Below, piece after piece: positions 9,701 to 22,382 of a stretch of DNA of 64,000 nt. The DNA comes from Mycobacterium triplex (GTDB taxonomy: Bacteria; Actinomycetota; Actinomycetes; Mycobacteriales; Mycobacteriaceae). The position numbers and the translations under genes were made by a program. The notes below the pieces were generated by a model. It made no database searches. It had not been told where the DNA came from and saw only the letters and a program-made list of their open reading frames with translations. Each line of letters starts with the position of its first letter. Position 1 is the first letter of the stretch. The stretch spans positions 2,197,126 to 2,261,125 of the forward strand of contig NZ_HG964446.1 in the NCBI RefSeq assembly GCF_000689255.1. The letters are read 5' to 3'.

Positions 9701-9706
9701 TAGGAT
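9701..9706 (+). promoter_or_regulatory. Probable -10 box of gatB (leaderless-type)
   Basis: TAGGAT, a TANNNT -10, ends 7 bases before the gatB ATG. It gives gatB its own promoter, which makes sense because the accessory insertion has separated gatB from gatCA-pfkA. Confidence 0.45.
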
Positions 9707-9713
9707 CGTTGCC

Positions 9714-11231
9714 ATGACTGTTACTTCCGGTGCGGCTGAGCTGCTGGATTACGACGACGTCATCGCACGTTTCGACCCCGTCCTCGGGCTGGAAGTACAC
9801 GTCGAGCTGTCCACCGCGACGAAGATGTTCTGCGGCTGCTCCACCACATTCGGCGCCGAGCCCAACACCCAGGTGTGCCCGGTGTGCCTGGGGCTGCCCG
9901 GTTCTTTGCCCGTGCTCAACCAGAAGGCGGTGGAGTCGGCGATCCGCATCGGGCTGGCACTGAATTGCGAGATCGTGCCGTGGTGCCGCTTCGCCCGGAA
10001 GAACTACTTCTATCCGGACATGCCGAAGAACTACCAGATCTCGCAGTACGACGAGCCGATCGCCATCAACGGCTACCTGGACGCGCCGCTGGAAGACGGC
10101 ACCACCTGGCGGGTCGAGATCGAACGCGCCCACATGGAAGAGGACACCGGCAAGCTCACCCACCTGGGCAGCGAGACGGGACGTATCCACGGCGCGACGA
10201 CGTCGCTGATCGACTACAACCGGGCCGGCGTGCCCCTGATCGAAATCGTCACCAAGCCCATCGAGGGAGCCGGGGCCCGCGCACCTCAGATCGCCCGGGC
10301 TTACGTGACGGCGTTGCGAGACCTGTTGCGCGCGTTGGAAGTATCCGACGTCCGGATGGACCAGGGCTCGATGCGTTGTGATGCCAATGTCTCGCTGAAG
10401 CCGACCGGTGCGGCCGAGTTCGGCACCCGGACCGAGACCAAGAACGTCAACTCGCTGAAAAGCGTCGAGGTCGCGGTGCGCTACGAAATGCAGCGGCAGG
10501 CCGCCGTTCTGGTTGCCGGCGGCTCAATCATCCAGGAAACCCGGCACTTTCAGGAGGCCGGCGGCTACACCAGCGCGGGCCGCGCCAAGGAGACAGCACA
10601 GGACTACCGCTATTTCCCCGAGCCCGACCTGGAGCCCGTCGCGCCCAGCCGCGAACTCGTCGAGCAATTGCGCCAGACCATCCCCGAGCTTCCCTGGTTG
10701 AGCCGCAAGCGGATTCAGGAAGAGTGGGGTGTTTCCGACGAGGTGATGCGCGATCTCGTCAACGCCGGCGCGGTCGAATTGGTCACCGCCACCATCAAGC
10801 ACGGCGCCTCGAGCACCCAGGCGCGCTCCTGGTGGGGAAACTTCTTGGTGCAGAAGGCGAATGAGGCCAACATCGAATTGGACCAGCTGGCCATCACGCC
10901 CGCTCAGGTCGCCGCGGTGATCGCACTGGTCGACGAGGGCAAGCTGTCCAACAAGCTGGCCCGCCAGGTCGTCGAAGGTGTGCTCGCCGGAGAGGGCGAA
11001 CCCGAACGGGTGATGACCGACCGTGGTCTGGCGCTGGTGCGCGACGACTCGGTCACCCAGGCCGCCGTGGACGAGGCCTTGGCCGCCAATCCCGATGTGG
11101 CCGAAAAGATTCGCGGCGGCAAAATTCAGGCCGCCGGTGCGATCGTGGGCGCGGTGATGAAGGCCACCCGCGGTCAGGCCGACGCGGCCCGGGTGCGCGA
11201 GCTGGTGCTGGCCGCCTGCGGGCAGGCCTAG
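9714..11231 (+). CDS. gatB: Aspartyl/glutamyl-tRNA amidotransferase subunit B
   Basis: A 505-residue GatB. This subunit binds and phosphorylates Glu-tRNA(Gln) and completes the amidation with ammonia from GatA. Seen are the GLEVHVEL opening, the metal-site cysteines CGCSTTFG and [35 protein letters not shown], and the C-terminal YqeY-like tail ([20 protein letters not shown]). Length and sequence are close to M. tuberculosis GatB as I recall it. The ATG was chosen because a TANNNT box lies 7 bases upstream. A perfect 14-bp inverted repeat follows the stop. Confidence 0.96.
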   Translation: MTVTSGAAELLDYDDVIARFDPVLGLEVHVELSTATKMFCGCSTTFGAEPNTQVCPVCLGLPGSLPVLNQKAVESAIRIGLALNCEIVPWCRFARKNYFYPDMPKNYQISQYDEPIAINGYLDAPLEDGTTWRVEIERAHMEEDTGKLTHLGSETGRIHGATTSLIDYNRAGVPLIEIVTKPIEGAGARAPQIARAYVTALRDLLRALEVSDVRMDQGSMRCDANVSLKPTGAAEFGTRTETKNVNSLKSVEVAVRYEMQRQAAVLVAGGSIIQETRHFQEAGGYTSAGRAKETAQDYRYFPEPDLEPVAPSRELVEQLRQTIPELPWLSRKRIQEEWGVSDEVMRDLVNAGAVELVTATIKHGASSTQARSWWGNFLVQKANEANIELDQLAITPAQVAAVIALVDEGKLSNKLARQVVEGVLAGEGEPERVMTDRGLALVRDDSVTQAAVDEALAANPDVAEKIRGGKIQAAGAIVGAVMKATRGQADAARVRELVLAACGQA

Positions 11232-11242
11232 CGGCTTAGGTC

Positions 11243-11304
11243 GCGCGAGCGTAACCGCACGGCGAAACATCGGCCCGAAAACCAGCGTGAGGTTACGCTC
11301 GCGC
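11243..11304. repeat. Inverted repeat in the convergent gatB/lppZ gap, possible bidirectional terminator
   Basis: GCGCGAGCGTAACC at 11243-11256 is repeated exactly inverted at 11291-11304, with a 34-base loop. It fills the 82-base gap between the ends of two convergent genes. There is no U-tract, which is common for mycobacterial terminators. It could instead be a dispersed intergenic repeat. Confidence 0.55.
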
Positions 11305-11313
11305 TTAAGGTAC

Positions 11314-12435
11314 TTAGGCCTTGTCGTCGTTGTTGCGCGGGAAGCCGCCGCCCTGCGGGAACAGCGGGAACACCACGTCGTCAAGCTTTTCGGCGTCACC
11401 GGCGGTCTTGTTGATGGTGGCACCCCAGACGTTTCCGTCCGGCGACATCCGCAGCGCCCAGGCGTGGGCGTGCGTGTCCTTGCGGACGACGTCGGGTTCA
11501 CCGGTGACCGCACCCGATTTCGCCTCAAGCCGCACCGCCACCGTCGATTTGGTGTTGACCAGGTTGACCATCACGGTCCCGTCCATCGCTGCGCAGCCGG
11601 CCACGCCCGGCTTGTCCGGCCACGTCCACACCGTGGAGACCTCCGAGGCTTTCGTGATGCGTTGCAACCGGTCCGCGGTCGGGGTGCGGTCGGCGACGTA
11701 CAGCGAGCCGTCGACCGGATCGACGCACAATCCGCCGCCCGAGCCGACACCGGACAGCGCGGTCGTCGGCGGGGCCTGACCGATGGTGGTCGGCTGCTCG
11801 ATGCGCAGCACCTTGCCGGCCAACGATTTCGGATCGGCGGCCATCGCCGGGTTGCCCGCATCGCCGGTCAGCACCACCAGCGTGGTCGGGCTGGTGAACA
11901 GCAGCGCACCGGTGTTCCCGATGGCGCCCTTGGGAATCCCGGTCAGGATGTCCTTGGGGATATCGCCGTCGGCGATGCGGATGACCCGGTTGTCGGTCGG
12001 CGTGCTGATGTAGGCGTACATCAGGCGGTCCTGGGAGTAGGTGGGCGACAGCACGATATCCATCAAGCCGCCGTCCGCGGACCCGTCGACCGGGATGACC
12101 AGCTTGACCTTCGGCTCGGCGCTGACCGAGATCTCCTTGACCGCGCCGGTGGTGCGCTCGGCGACCAATGCGGTTTTGCTGTCGGGCCCCATGATCAGAC
12201 CGCTGGTGCTCTCCAGGCACCCCTGCATCACCCCGGGAGCGGGGCAGGCTTTGGGGAACGGGGTGGGCGGCAACGGCGGCGGCGGGGGCGGCGTCGAGCT
12301 GGGCTGCGGCTTGAGTTCGGGGGCGGTGGTAAACGGCGCGGAGGCGGCGTCGTTGAACCGCGCGCAACCGGTCGCCACCAGCATCGCCGCGCACAGCGCA
12401 GCGAGCCCGCAGCGAACCGGCCACCCCAAACGCAT
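11314..12435 (-). CDS. lppZ: Lipoprotein with PQQ-dependent sugar dehydrogenase-like beta-propeller
   Basis: A 373-residue secreted lipoprotein. The signal peptide ends in a lipobox with LVATGC, so Cys24 would be lipidated. A Pro-rich linker (about residues 42-58) follows, then a beta-propeller of the glucose/sorbosone dehydrogenase type (SGLIMGPDSKTALVAE, then GGLMDIVLSP and GGLCVDPVDGSLYVADR). It corresponds to Rv3006/LppZ in sequence and position, divergent from the doxX gene. Whether it binds PQQ or oxidises a sugar is not shown by the sequence. A TANNNT box lies 7 bases before the ATG. Confidence 0.88.
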   Translation of the reverse strand: MRLGWPVRCGLAALCAAMLVATGCARFNDAASAPFTTAPELKPQPSSTPPPPPPLPPTPFPKACPAPGVMQGCLESTSGLIMGPDSKTALVAERTTGAVKEISVSAEPKVKLVIPVDGSADGGLMDIVLSPTYSQDRLMYAYISTPTDNRVIRIADGDIPKDILTGIPKGAIGNTGALLFTSPTTLVVLTGDAGNPAMAADPKSLAGKVLRIEQPTTIGQAPPTTALSGVGSGGGLCVDPVDGSLYVADRTPTADRLQRITKASEVSTVWTWPDKPGVAGCAAMDGTVMVNLVNTKSTVAVRLEAKSGAVTGEPDVVRKDTHAHAWALRMSPDGNVWGATINKTAGDAEKLDDVVFPLFPQGGGFPRNNDDKA

Positions 12436-12442
12436 GATCGAC

Positions 12443-12448
12443 AGGCTA
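12443..12448 (-). promoter_or_regulatory. Probable -10 box of lppZ (leaderless-type)
   Basis: On the reverse strand TAGCCT ends 7 bases before the lppZ ATG, matching the TANNNT leaderless arrangement seen elsewhere in this window. Confidence 0.45.
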
Positions 12449-12641
12449 CGGATAGGGCGGGCAGGCGCGCCACACCCGTGCCGTTGGGGCGTCGGGCCGC
12501 CGCCCGGGGCGGGGCCCGTTTATAGGTTTTCTCCGGCGCTGGGAAGCTCATTTCGGGCCAATCCGGGCCCGTTTAGTGGTCTAGGCGCCGATTGCACCGC
12601 GAAAGCGCCGCTCAAATCCCCAATTCACGACTAAATGCCCT

Positions 12642-12647
12642 TACCCT
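12642..12647 (+). promoter_or_regulatory. Probable -10 box of doxX (leaderless-type)
   Basis: TACCCT ends 7 bases before the GTG at 12655. It supports that GTG over the longer upstream frame as the true start. Confidence 0.45.
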
Positions 12648-12654
12648 GACACCC

Positions 12655-13497
12655 GTGACCGGTCAATCGAATGACGCGTCTTGGCAGCGCCCCGGCGAAA
12701 ATCCGGAGCCGGCCCCGGGACGTCCCGCCGCAGCGCGCTTGGTCGACCCCGAAGATGACCTGACCCCCGTCGGGTATCCGGGCGACTTCGGAACCACCAC
12801 CGTCATCCCCTACCAAGACCCGAATCTGGTCGTCAGCCCCGCCGGGCAGTCCTACAACGTTCTCGATCAGCAGGAGCCGCTGCCCTATGTGCAGCCGCAG
12901 CCGGCGCCGCGGCATTTGGCGGCCGAACCGGCCGAGATCGATCCGAGCGAGGACTACGAACGGCAACGCGCGATCGGTCGGCGCGGCACCCAGAATCTCG
13001 GTTTGCTGGTGTTGCGGGTCGGGCTCGGGGTGGTGCTCGGCGCGCACGGGCTGCAGAAGCTGTTCGGCTGGTGGGGCGGTCAGGGCCTGACCAGCTTCAA
13101 GAACTCGCTGTCCGACGTCGGCTACCAGCACGCCGACATCCTGTCCTACGTGAGCGCGGGCGGGGAGATCGTCTCGGGCGCGCTGCTGGTCCTGGGGTTG
13201 TTCACCCCGGTGGCCGCGGCCGGTGCCCTGGCGTTCCTGATCAACGGCCTGCTGGCCAGCGTGTCGGCCCAGCCGCACACATTCGCGTTTTTCCTGCCGC
13301 AGGGCCACGAATACCAGATCACGCTGATCGTCATGGCCGTCGCGGTCGTCCTGTCCGGCCCCGGCCGCTACGGCCTGGACGCCAACAGGGGATGGGCGCA
13401 CCGGCCTTTCATCGGGTCGTTCGTGGCCCTGCTCGCCGGCATCGCCGCCGGTGTCGCCGTGTGGGTGCTGCTCAACGGCGTCAACCCGATCGCCTGA
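12655..13497 (+). CDS. doxX: DoxX-family membrane protein
   Basis: A 280-residue protein. Residues 1-110 are soluble and Pro-rich. From about residue 115 there are four hydrophobic segments typical of DoxX (LGLLVLRVGLGVVLGAHG, then LFGWWGG). It corresponds to Rv3005c, reported in M. tuberculosis to form a membrane oxidoreductase complex with superoxide dismutase SodA and thiosulfate sulfurtransferase SseA. That is family knowledge; the partners are not in this window. The start was set by the upstream TANNNT box and by length agreement with the 279-residue M. tuberculosis protein. Confidence 0.88.
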   Translation: MTGQSNDASWQRPGENPEPAPGRPAAARLVDPEDDLTPVGYPGDFGTTTVIPYQDPNLVVSPAGQSYNVLDQQEPLPYVQPQPAPRHLAAEPAEIDPSEDYERQRAIGRRGTQNLGLLVLRVGLGVVLGAHGLQKLFGWWGGQGLTSFKNSLSDVGYQHADILSYVSAGGEIVSGALLVLGLFTPVAAAGALAFLINGLLASVSAQPHTFAFFLPQGHEYQITLIVMAVAVVLSGPGRYGLDANRGWAHRPFIGSFVALLAGIAAGVAVWVLLNGVNPIA

Positions 13498-13514
13498 ATC
13501 GGCCGTTTAGCCGG

Positions 13515-13910
13515 TCATCGGTAGGGATTGGGCACTCGCCCGCAACTGGCGGCCGTCAGCTGCGGAAGTGTCGCGAAAGTGACCGCGGGCAAGCGCAGTT
13601 CCGTTCCGTTCTTGAGCGCGGCGCGCGCCCACGAACCCCGGTGGAAGCGCAGCCCGTCGATGTCATCCCAGCCGACCGTCCGGCTGCCGACCAGGTTTCG
13701 CGCCGTCACACCCTGGTTGTCGGCAACCGTGCGCAGCCGGATGATCAATGCGGACAACAGCACCGGGATTCCCAGCAGTGGGGTCGACAACGGCCAGGCG
13801 AGCACCGGGATCAGCAATCCGAGGGTCACAAATCCGACGGCGAGGTGCGCCATCGGTGAGATCTTGATCACTGTGGGCGCAGGTGTCGGGGCAGCGGAAC
13901 CGGAAGCCAC
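13515..13910 (-). CDS. cfp6: PH-domain-like secreted/membrane protein (Cfp6 family)
   Basis: A 131-residue protein with two hydrophobic segments (about residues 20-57) followed by a small bacterial PH-like domain (WDDIDGLRFHRGSWARAALK, then ELRLPAVTFATLP). It corresponds to the culture-filtrate antigen Cfp6 (Rv3004), with the same VPNPYR-type C-terminus. The long start was chosen because VIKISPMAHLAV looks like the conserved beginning of this domain family. A shorter start at the ATG at 13853 would give the 112 residues annotated in M. tuberculosis. It is convergent with doxX and divergent from ilvB. Function unknown. Confidence 0.8.
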   Translation of the reverse strand: MASGSAAPTPAPTVIKISPMAHLAVGFVTLGLLIPVLAWPLSTPLLGIPVLLSALIIRLRTVADNQGVTARNLVGSRTVGWDDIDGLRFHRGSWARAALKNGTELRLPAVTFATLPQLTAASCGRVPNPYR

Positions 13911-13967
13911 CCCAGCATCATTTCACCCCGGGTTGCGCGGCCACGATTGGTGCCCGCCGCACCGGAT

Positions 13968-13997
13968 TTGACGGTTGAGCAGTGCGAAGGCTACCGT
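13968..13997 (+). promoter_or_regulatory. Promoter of the ilvB leader transcript
   Basis: TTGACG at 13968-13973 and TACCGT at 13992-13997, 18 bases apart, form a good SigA-type promoter. Transcription would start about 14004-14006, which coincides with the ATG of the leader peptide. Confidence 0.6.
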
Positions 13998-14005
13998 CGG
14001 AGGCT

Positions 14006-14065
14006 ATGGAGACCACCGGAAAGCCCGGGATGCTCGTAGTAATTAGTCCGCGCGTTGGTGCGTGA
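14006..14065 (+). CDS. ilvB leader peptide, 19 residues, probably leaderless
   Basis: The frame reads METTGKPGMLVVISPRVGA and stops at TGA. The run Leu-Val-Val-Ile plus a further Val is the usual sensor of branched-chain aminoacyl-tRNA supply in attenuation. The ATG at 14006 falls at the predicted transcription start. An alternative in-frame ATG at 14030 has a GGAAAG site 6 bases upstream and would give an 11-residue peptide. The last codons overlap the first arm of the leader hairpin, as expected for a ribosome-sensing attenuator. Confidence 0.65.
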   Translation: METTGKPGMLVVISPRVGA

Positions 14066-14106
14066 CTAGTTCCTTCAGCATGTGAAGCGATCCGGCACCA
14101 ACGCGC
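14050..14106 (+). promoter_or_regulatory. ilvB leader hairpin (attenuator pairing element)
   Basis: GCGCGTTGGTGC at 14050-14061 pairs perfectly with 14095-14106. A smaller CTTCA/TGAAG hairpin (14073-14086) is nested inside. The 5' arm lies within the leader-peptide codons, so ribosome position would control its pairing. TCAGC at 14075-14079 could also compete for the 3' arm of the downstream terminator. Confidence 0.6.
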
Positions 14107-14141
14107 AACCCTCGATCAGCGGGAGCTGACGGGGGTTTTTT
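14107..14141 (+). terminator. Attenuator terminator before ilvB
   Basis: AACCC through GGGTT forms an imperfect stem (14107-14137) around the loop GGGA, with the core TCAGC/GCTGA. It runs into six T residues at 14136-14141. This is the only clear hairpin-plus-T-tract I noted in the window, which supports intrinsic attenuation. Confidence 0.6.
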
Positions 14142-14198
14142 CTTGCGTATCAACCAAACTTCCACAGCCAAATCAGGACTAAGAGGACAATCACCAGA

Positions 14199-17637
<3,439 letters not shown>

Positions 17638-17666
17638 CGCTTTTCGCTCTCGCCGCCCGTCGCGGC

Positions 17667-17727
17667 CGCGAAACTTAAACCATGGCGATCGTTTTCGGCG
17701 TGTCGTGTGCGTGGCTTGAGTGTCGCG
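17667..17727. repeat. 61-bp palindromic element, copy A
   Basis: It is matched by copy B at 37340-37400, with the same length and the same internal spacing. Shared blocks are CGCGRACTTAAAC-like (17667-17680), GGCGTGTCGTGTGCG (17697-17711) and TTGAGTGTCGCG (17716-17727). The outer blocks are inverted to each other over 12 positions, with 10 matches and one further G-U pair in RNA. The 16-base spacer between blocks one and two is not conserved. It lies between the ends of convergent ilvC and the flavodoxin-like gene. Confidence 0.75.
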
Positions 17728-17734
17728 GCGGGCG

Positions 17735-18334
17735 CTATGCCGTCAGGCGGTCGGCGACCGTCACCACCCGGCGCGCCAAGTGTTCGAGCGCGTTGCCGGT
17801 GACGTCGCCGATGTCTTCGATGTTGTCGTGCGTGGTGACCAAGCTGGCGCCGTACGGGTTGCCATCGACGAACTTGCACGGATCGGTATACCCCGGCGGC
17901 ACCAGGATGCCGCCGAAGTGCATCAGCGTCAGGTAGAGCGCGACGAGCGTGGTCTCCTGGCCGCCGTGCACGGTGTTCGACGAGGTGAAACCCGCGTACA
18001 CCTTGTCGGCCAGCTTGCCGTCGGCCCATAATCCGCCGAGCGAGTCCAGGAAGGTGCGCAACTGTGCCGCCGGTGAACCGAACCGGGTGGGCGAGCCGAA
18101 GATCACCGCGTCGGCCCACACGATGTCGTCACCGGTGGCCGCGGGCAGATCCTTGGTGGCGTTGTAGTTCGCCGTCCAGGCCGGGTTCTGCGCGAAGGAT
18201 TCCGGGTCGCGGGTCTCGGCGACGGGACGCACCCGGACCTCGGCGCCGGCCGCCGCGGCCGCCGCCGCGGCACGGTTGGCCATCGTGGTGCCGTGGCCGG
18301 TGGCCGAGTAGTAGATGATCGCGAGTTTGGTCAC
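17735..18334 (-). CDS. Flavodoxin-like NAD(P)H:quinone oxidoreductase (WrbA family)
   Basis: A 199-residue protein with the FMN loop YYSATGHGTTMANR at the N-terminus, then SPTRFGSPAAQLRTFLDS, TSSNTVHGGQETTL and a C-terminal GTASL-like segment (YGASLVTTHDN). The family reduces quinones by two electrons using NAD(P)H, protecting against redox cycling. The GTG at 18334 was chosen because the protein then starts VTKLAIIYYSA and has normal WrbA length. The frame is open further upstream, but that part is the decayed oxidoreductase remnant. This gene is not at this place in M. tuberculosis as I recall it. Confidence 0.87.
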   Translation of the reverse strand: MTKLAIIYYSATGHGTTMANRAAAAAAAAGAEVRVRPVAETRDPESFAQNPAWTANYNATKDLPAATGDDIVWADAVIFGSPTRFGSPAAQLRTFLDSLGGLWADGKLADKVYAGFTSSNTVHGGQETTLVALYLTLMHFGGILVPPGYTDPCKFVDGNPYGASLVTTHDNIEDIGDVTGNALEHLARRVVTVADRLTA

Positions 18335-18419
18335 GCAGTTAGCTTGGTCGGCGGGCGGGCATTTTGTCGACGCCGAAATCGGAAGCAACGGGCTGCGTGG
18401 CCGCCGACCTTGGGAGCCG

Positions 18420-18793
18420 GTGTCGTCGCTGAGCACGAAATCGACCCTGGCGGCAGGGGCCAGATCGGTAGCCGCGCAATGCTTTGGCGGCCCAGGCGGA
18501 GAAGTGATTTCGACCCCGGCCGTCACCTCGCCGCCGTGCGGGCGCAGGTCGGCCCGGCAGCGGTTGCTGTAGGCGATGTCCGCGACGGCCAGTCGCACGC
18601 CGCGCGCGGGCAGGTCGAACCGCGCGAGGAACGGCGACGCCAACGCCGCCGCCGGGCACGGTGTTCGACTCCGGAAAACTCAATGTCGCGAGCAGGGCGG
18701 GCGCCCGCGCCCAACGTCGGCTGCGGCTCGGCGACCTGCACTTTGAGGCCGACCCGGGCGCGGATCACGGCCGCCGACGACGGTGACGTCCAT
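18420..18793 (-). pseudogene. Decayed FAD-dependent oxidoreductase (phytoene-desaturase type, Rv2997-like)
   Basis: Pieces of one protein are spread over three reverse frames. MDVTVVGG (start at 18793) is a dinucleotide-binding opening. VGLKVQVAEPQPTLGAGAR follows in a second frame, then SPFLARFDLPARGVRLAVAD and VDFVLSDD in a third. In order these match the N-terminal third of a FAD oxidoreductase of about 480 residues. M. tuberculosis has such a gene (Rv2997) divergent from serA1, which is the same position and orientation. The C-terminal two thirds are gone. The remnant fills most of the 500-base gap between the WrbA-like gene and serA. Confidence 0.65.
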
Positions 18794-18820
18794 CGCCCAA
18801 TTGCAGCGGAGAGGCTGGCC

Positions 18821-18826
18821 TATAAC
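18821..18826 (+). promoter_or_regulatory. Probable -10 box of serA
   Basis: TATAAC lies 8 bases before the serA GTG, and no ribosome site precedes that GTG, so a leaderless start is likely. It is a near match to TANNNT. Confidence 0.4.
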
Positions 18827-18834
18827 CTGGTCGG

Positions 18835-20417
18835 GTGAACTTGCCTGTTGTGTTAATCGCCGACAAACTCGCTCAATCAACTGTCGCCGCCCTGGGCGAC
18901 CAGGTCGAGGTGCGCTGGGTAGACGGTCCGGACCGGGAGAAGCTGCTGGCAGCGGTGCCAGAGGCCGACGCGCTGCTGGTGCGGTCCGCGACCACCGTCG
19001 ACGCCGAGGTATTGGCAGCCGCCCCCAAACTCAAGATCGTCGCCCGTGCCGGGGTCGGACTGGACAACGTCGACGTCGACGCCGCCACCGAGCGCGGCGT
19101 CCTGGTGGTCAACGCCCCGACGTCGAACATCCACAGCGCCGCCGAGCACGCGATCGCGCTGCTGCTGGCCGCGTCGCGCCAGATCGCGGCGGCCGACGCC
19201 ACCCTGCGTGAACGCACCTGGAAACGATCGTCGTTCTCGGGCACCGAACTTTTCGACAAGACCGTCGGCATCGTGGGCCTGGGCCGCATCGGCCAGCTGG
19301 TCGCGTCGCGCATCGCGGCGTTCGGCACCCACATCATCGCCTACGACCCCTACGTCGCACCGGCGCGCGCCGCCCAGCTCGGCATCGAACTGCTGCCCCT
19401 GGACGAACTGCTGACCCGCGCCGACTTCATCTCGGTGCACCTGCCGAAGACGGCCGAGACCGCGGGCCTGATCGACAAGGAGGCGCTGGCCAAGACCAAG
19501 CCCGGCGTCATCATCGTCAACGCCGCGCGCGGCGGCCTGGTGGACGAGGCCGCGCTGGCCGAAGCGATCACCAGCGGCCACGTGCGCGCGGCCGGCCTCG
19601 ACGTGTTCTCTTCCGAGCCGTGCACCGACAGCCCGCTTTTCGAGTTGCCGCAGGTGGTGGTGACGCCACACCTGGGTGCGTCCACGGCCGAGGCGCAGGA
19701 CCGGGCCGGTACCGACGTCGCCGAGAGTGTGCGCCTGGCCCTGGCGGGGGAGTTCGTGCCGGACGCGGTCAACGTCGGTGGCGGCGTGGTCAACGAGGAG
19801 GTGGCGCCCTGGCTGGACCTGGCGCGCAAACTCGGCGTGCTCGCCGCCGCGCTGTCCGACGGTCTGCCCGCGTCGCTGTCGGTGCAGGTGCGCGGCGAGC
19901 TGGCGTCCGAAGACGTTGAGGTGCTGAAGCTTTCGGCCCTGCGTGGCCTGTTCTCGGCGATCATCGAGGACCCGGTCACCTTCGTCAACGCGCCCGCGCT
20001 GGCGGCCGAACGCGGCGTGACCGCCGAAATCAGCACGGCCACCGAGAGTCCCAACCACCGCAGCGTTCTGGACGTGCGCGCCGTGGCCCACGACGGCTCC
20101 AGCGTCAACGTCGCCGGCACGCTGTCGGGTCCGCAGTTGGTGGAGAAGGTCGTTCAGATCAACGGGCGCAACTTCGATTTGCGCGCTCAGGGCACGAACC
20201 TGGTGATCAACTACGCCGATGCGCCCGGCGCGCTGGGCAAGATCGGCACCATACTGGGCGAGGCCGGGGTGAACATCCAAGCCGCGCAACTCTCCGAGGA
20301 CGCCGAGGGTCCGAGCGCGACGATCCTGCTTCGGCTCGACCAAGACGTGCCCGGCGACGTACGGTCGGCGATCTCGCATGCTGTCGGCGCGAACAAGCTG
20401 GAAGTGGTTGACCTGTC

Positions 20418-20421
<4 letters not shown>
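18835..20421 (+). CDS. serA: D-3-phosphoglycerate dehydrogenase
   Basis: A 528-residue enzyme for the first step of serine synthesis, oxidising 3-phosphoglycerate with NAD. Present are the NAD loop [12 protein letters not shown], the [13 protein letters not shown] segment and the catalytic His in [15 protein letters not shown]. An intervening (ASB) domain follows, then a C-terminal ACT domain from about residue 455 ([20 protein letters not shown]) for serine feedback. This is the long actinobacterial type of the same length as SerA1. Its TGA overlaps the leuB ATG, so the two are cotranscribed. Confidence 0.96.
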
Positions 20422-21428
<1,007 letters not shown>

Positions 21429-21568
21429 CTTTCCAGGCCGGCGGCGGTGATCAACGCGCCGAGTCGGGCCGCCATTGCCGCTGCCGTGGTCGTGGCGGCA
21501 CAAGCGGGTAAGAGTCAGCGGTCACGTGCCGGGCAGCGCCCGGCTGCTGCCGGGCTCGCGACCGTCAC

Positions 21569-21574
21569 TAGGCT
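21569..21574 (+). promoter_or_regulatory. Probable -10 box of the FAH-family gene (leaderless-type)
   Basis: TAGGCT ends 7 bases before the ATG at 21582. An ATG at 21578 is in another frame. Confidence 0.45.
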
Positions 21575-21581
21575 CAAATGA

Positions 21582-22382
21582 ATGCGCCTAGGTCGAATCG
21601 CCAGCCCGGACGGTGTCTCCTTCGTCAGCATCGAGGGTCCGCTGGAGGACCCCGGCGCGATGACTGCCCGCGAGATCGCCGAGCACCCCTTCGGCACCCC
21701 GACGTTCACCGGCCGCTCCTGGCCGGTCGCCGACGTCCGGCTGCTGGCCCCGATGCTGGCCGGCAAGGTGGTGTGCGTCGGCAAGAACTACGCCGACCAC
21801 GTCGCGGAGATGGCAAGCTTCGCGACGGGCCCGGCCGCGGCCGATCCGATCATCTTCCTCAAGCCCAACACCGCCATCATCGGGCCGAACGTCCCGATTC
21901 GCTTGCCCGCCAACGCATCACCGGTGCACTTCGAGGGGGAGCTGGCCGCGGTGATCGGCCGGCCGTGCAAGGACGTGCCCGCCGCCCAGGCCGCCGACAA
22001 CATCCTGGGCTACACGATCGCCAACGACGTGTCGGCGCGCGATCAGCAACAGGCCGACGGCCAATGGACTCGCGCCAAGGGGCACGACACCTTCTGCCCG
22101 GTCGGGCCCTGGGTCGTCACCGACATCGACCCGGCCGACCTCGCATTGCGCACCGAGGTGAACGGCGAAGTCAAACAGGACAGCCGCACCTCGCTGATGA
22201 TTCACGACGTCGGTGCGATCGTGGAATGGATCTCGGCGGTGATGACCCTGCTGCCGGGTGATCTCATCCTCACCGGGACGCCGGCCGGCGTCGGGCCCAT
22301 CGAGGACGGCGACACCGTCGCCATCTCCGTCGAGGGCATCGGCACCCTGTCCAATCCCGTGGTCCGAAAAGGAAAGTCGTGA
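21582..22382 (+). CDS. Fumarylacetoacetate hydrolase-family protein
   Basis: A 266-residue FAH-fold protein. The metal-binding core is visible: [39 protein letters not shown], then [11 protein letters not shown] and [17 protein letters not shown]. Relatives act as isomerases/decarboxylases of hydroxyhepta-dienedioate, acylpyruvate hydrolases or oxaloacetate decarboxylases, so the substrate is open. It corresponds to Rv2993c. The gltX GTG overlaps its end (GTGA), which suggests cotranscription with GluRS. Confidence 0.88.
   Translation: MRLGRIASPDGVSFVSIEGPLEDPGAMTAREIAEHPFGTPTFTGRSWPVADVRLLAPMLAGKVVCVGKNYADHVAEMASFATGPAAADPIIFLKPNTAIIGPNVPIRLPANASPVHFEGELAAVIGRPCKDVPAAQAADNILGYTIANDVSARDQQQADGQWTRAKGHDTFCPVGPWVVTDIDPADLALRTEVNGEVKQDSRTSLMIHDVGAIVEWISAVMTLLPGDLILTGTPAGVGPIEDGDTVAISVEGIGTLSNPVVRKGKS

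Noticed and set aside
12592..12654. Earlier ATG for doxX
   Set aside because: The GTG at 12655 has a -10 box 7 bases upstream and gives family length. The earlier start would lie upstream of that promoter.
13515..13853. Short 112-residue version of Cfp6
   Set aside because: The extra N-terminal residues VIKISP look like part of the domain, so the longer start was kept. The short form remains possible.
18877..20379. 500-codon reverse frame inside serA
   Set aside because: Exact antisense shadow of serA with His/Arg/Gly-rich composition.
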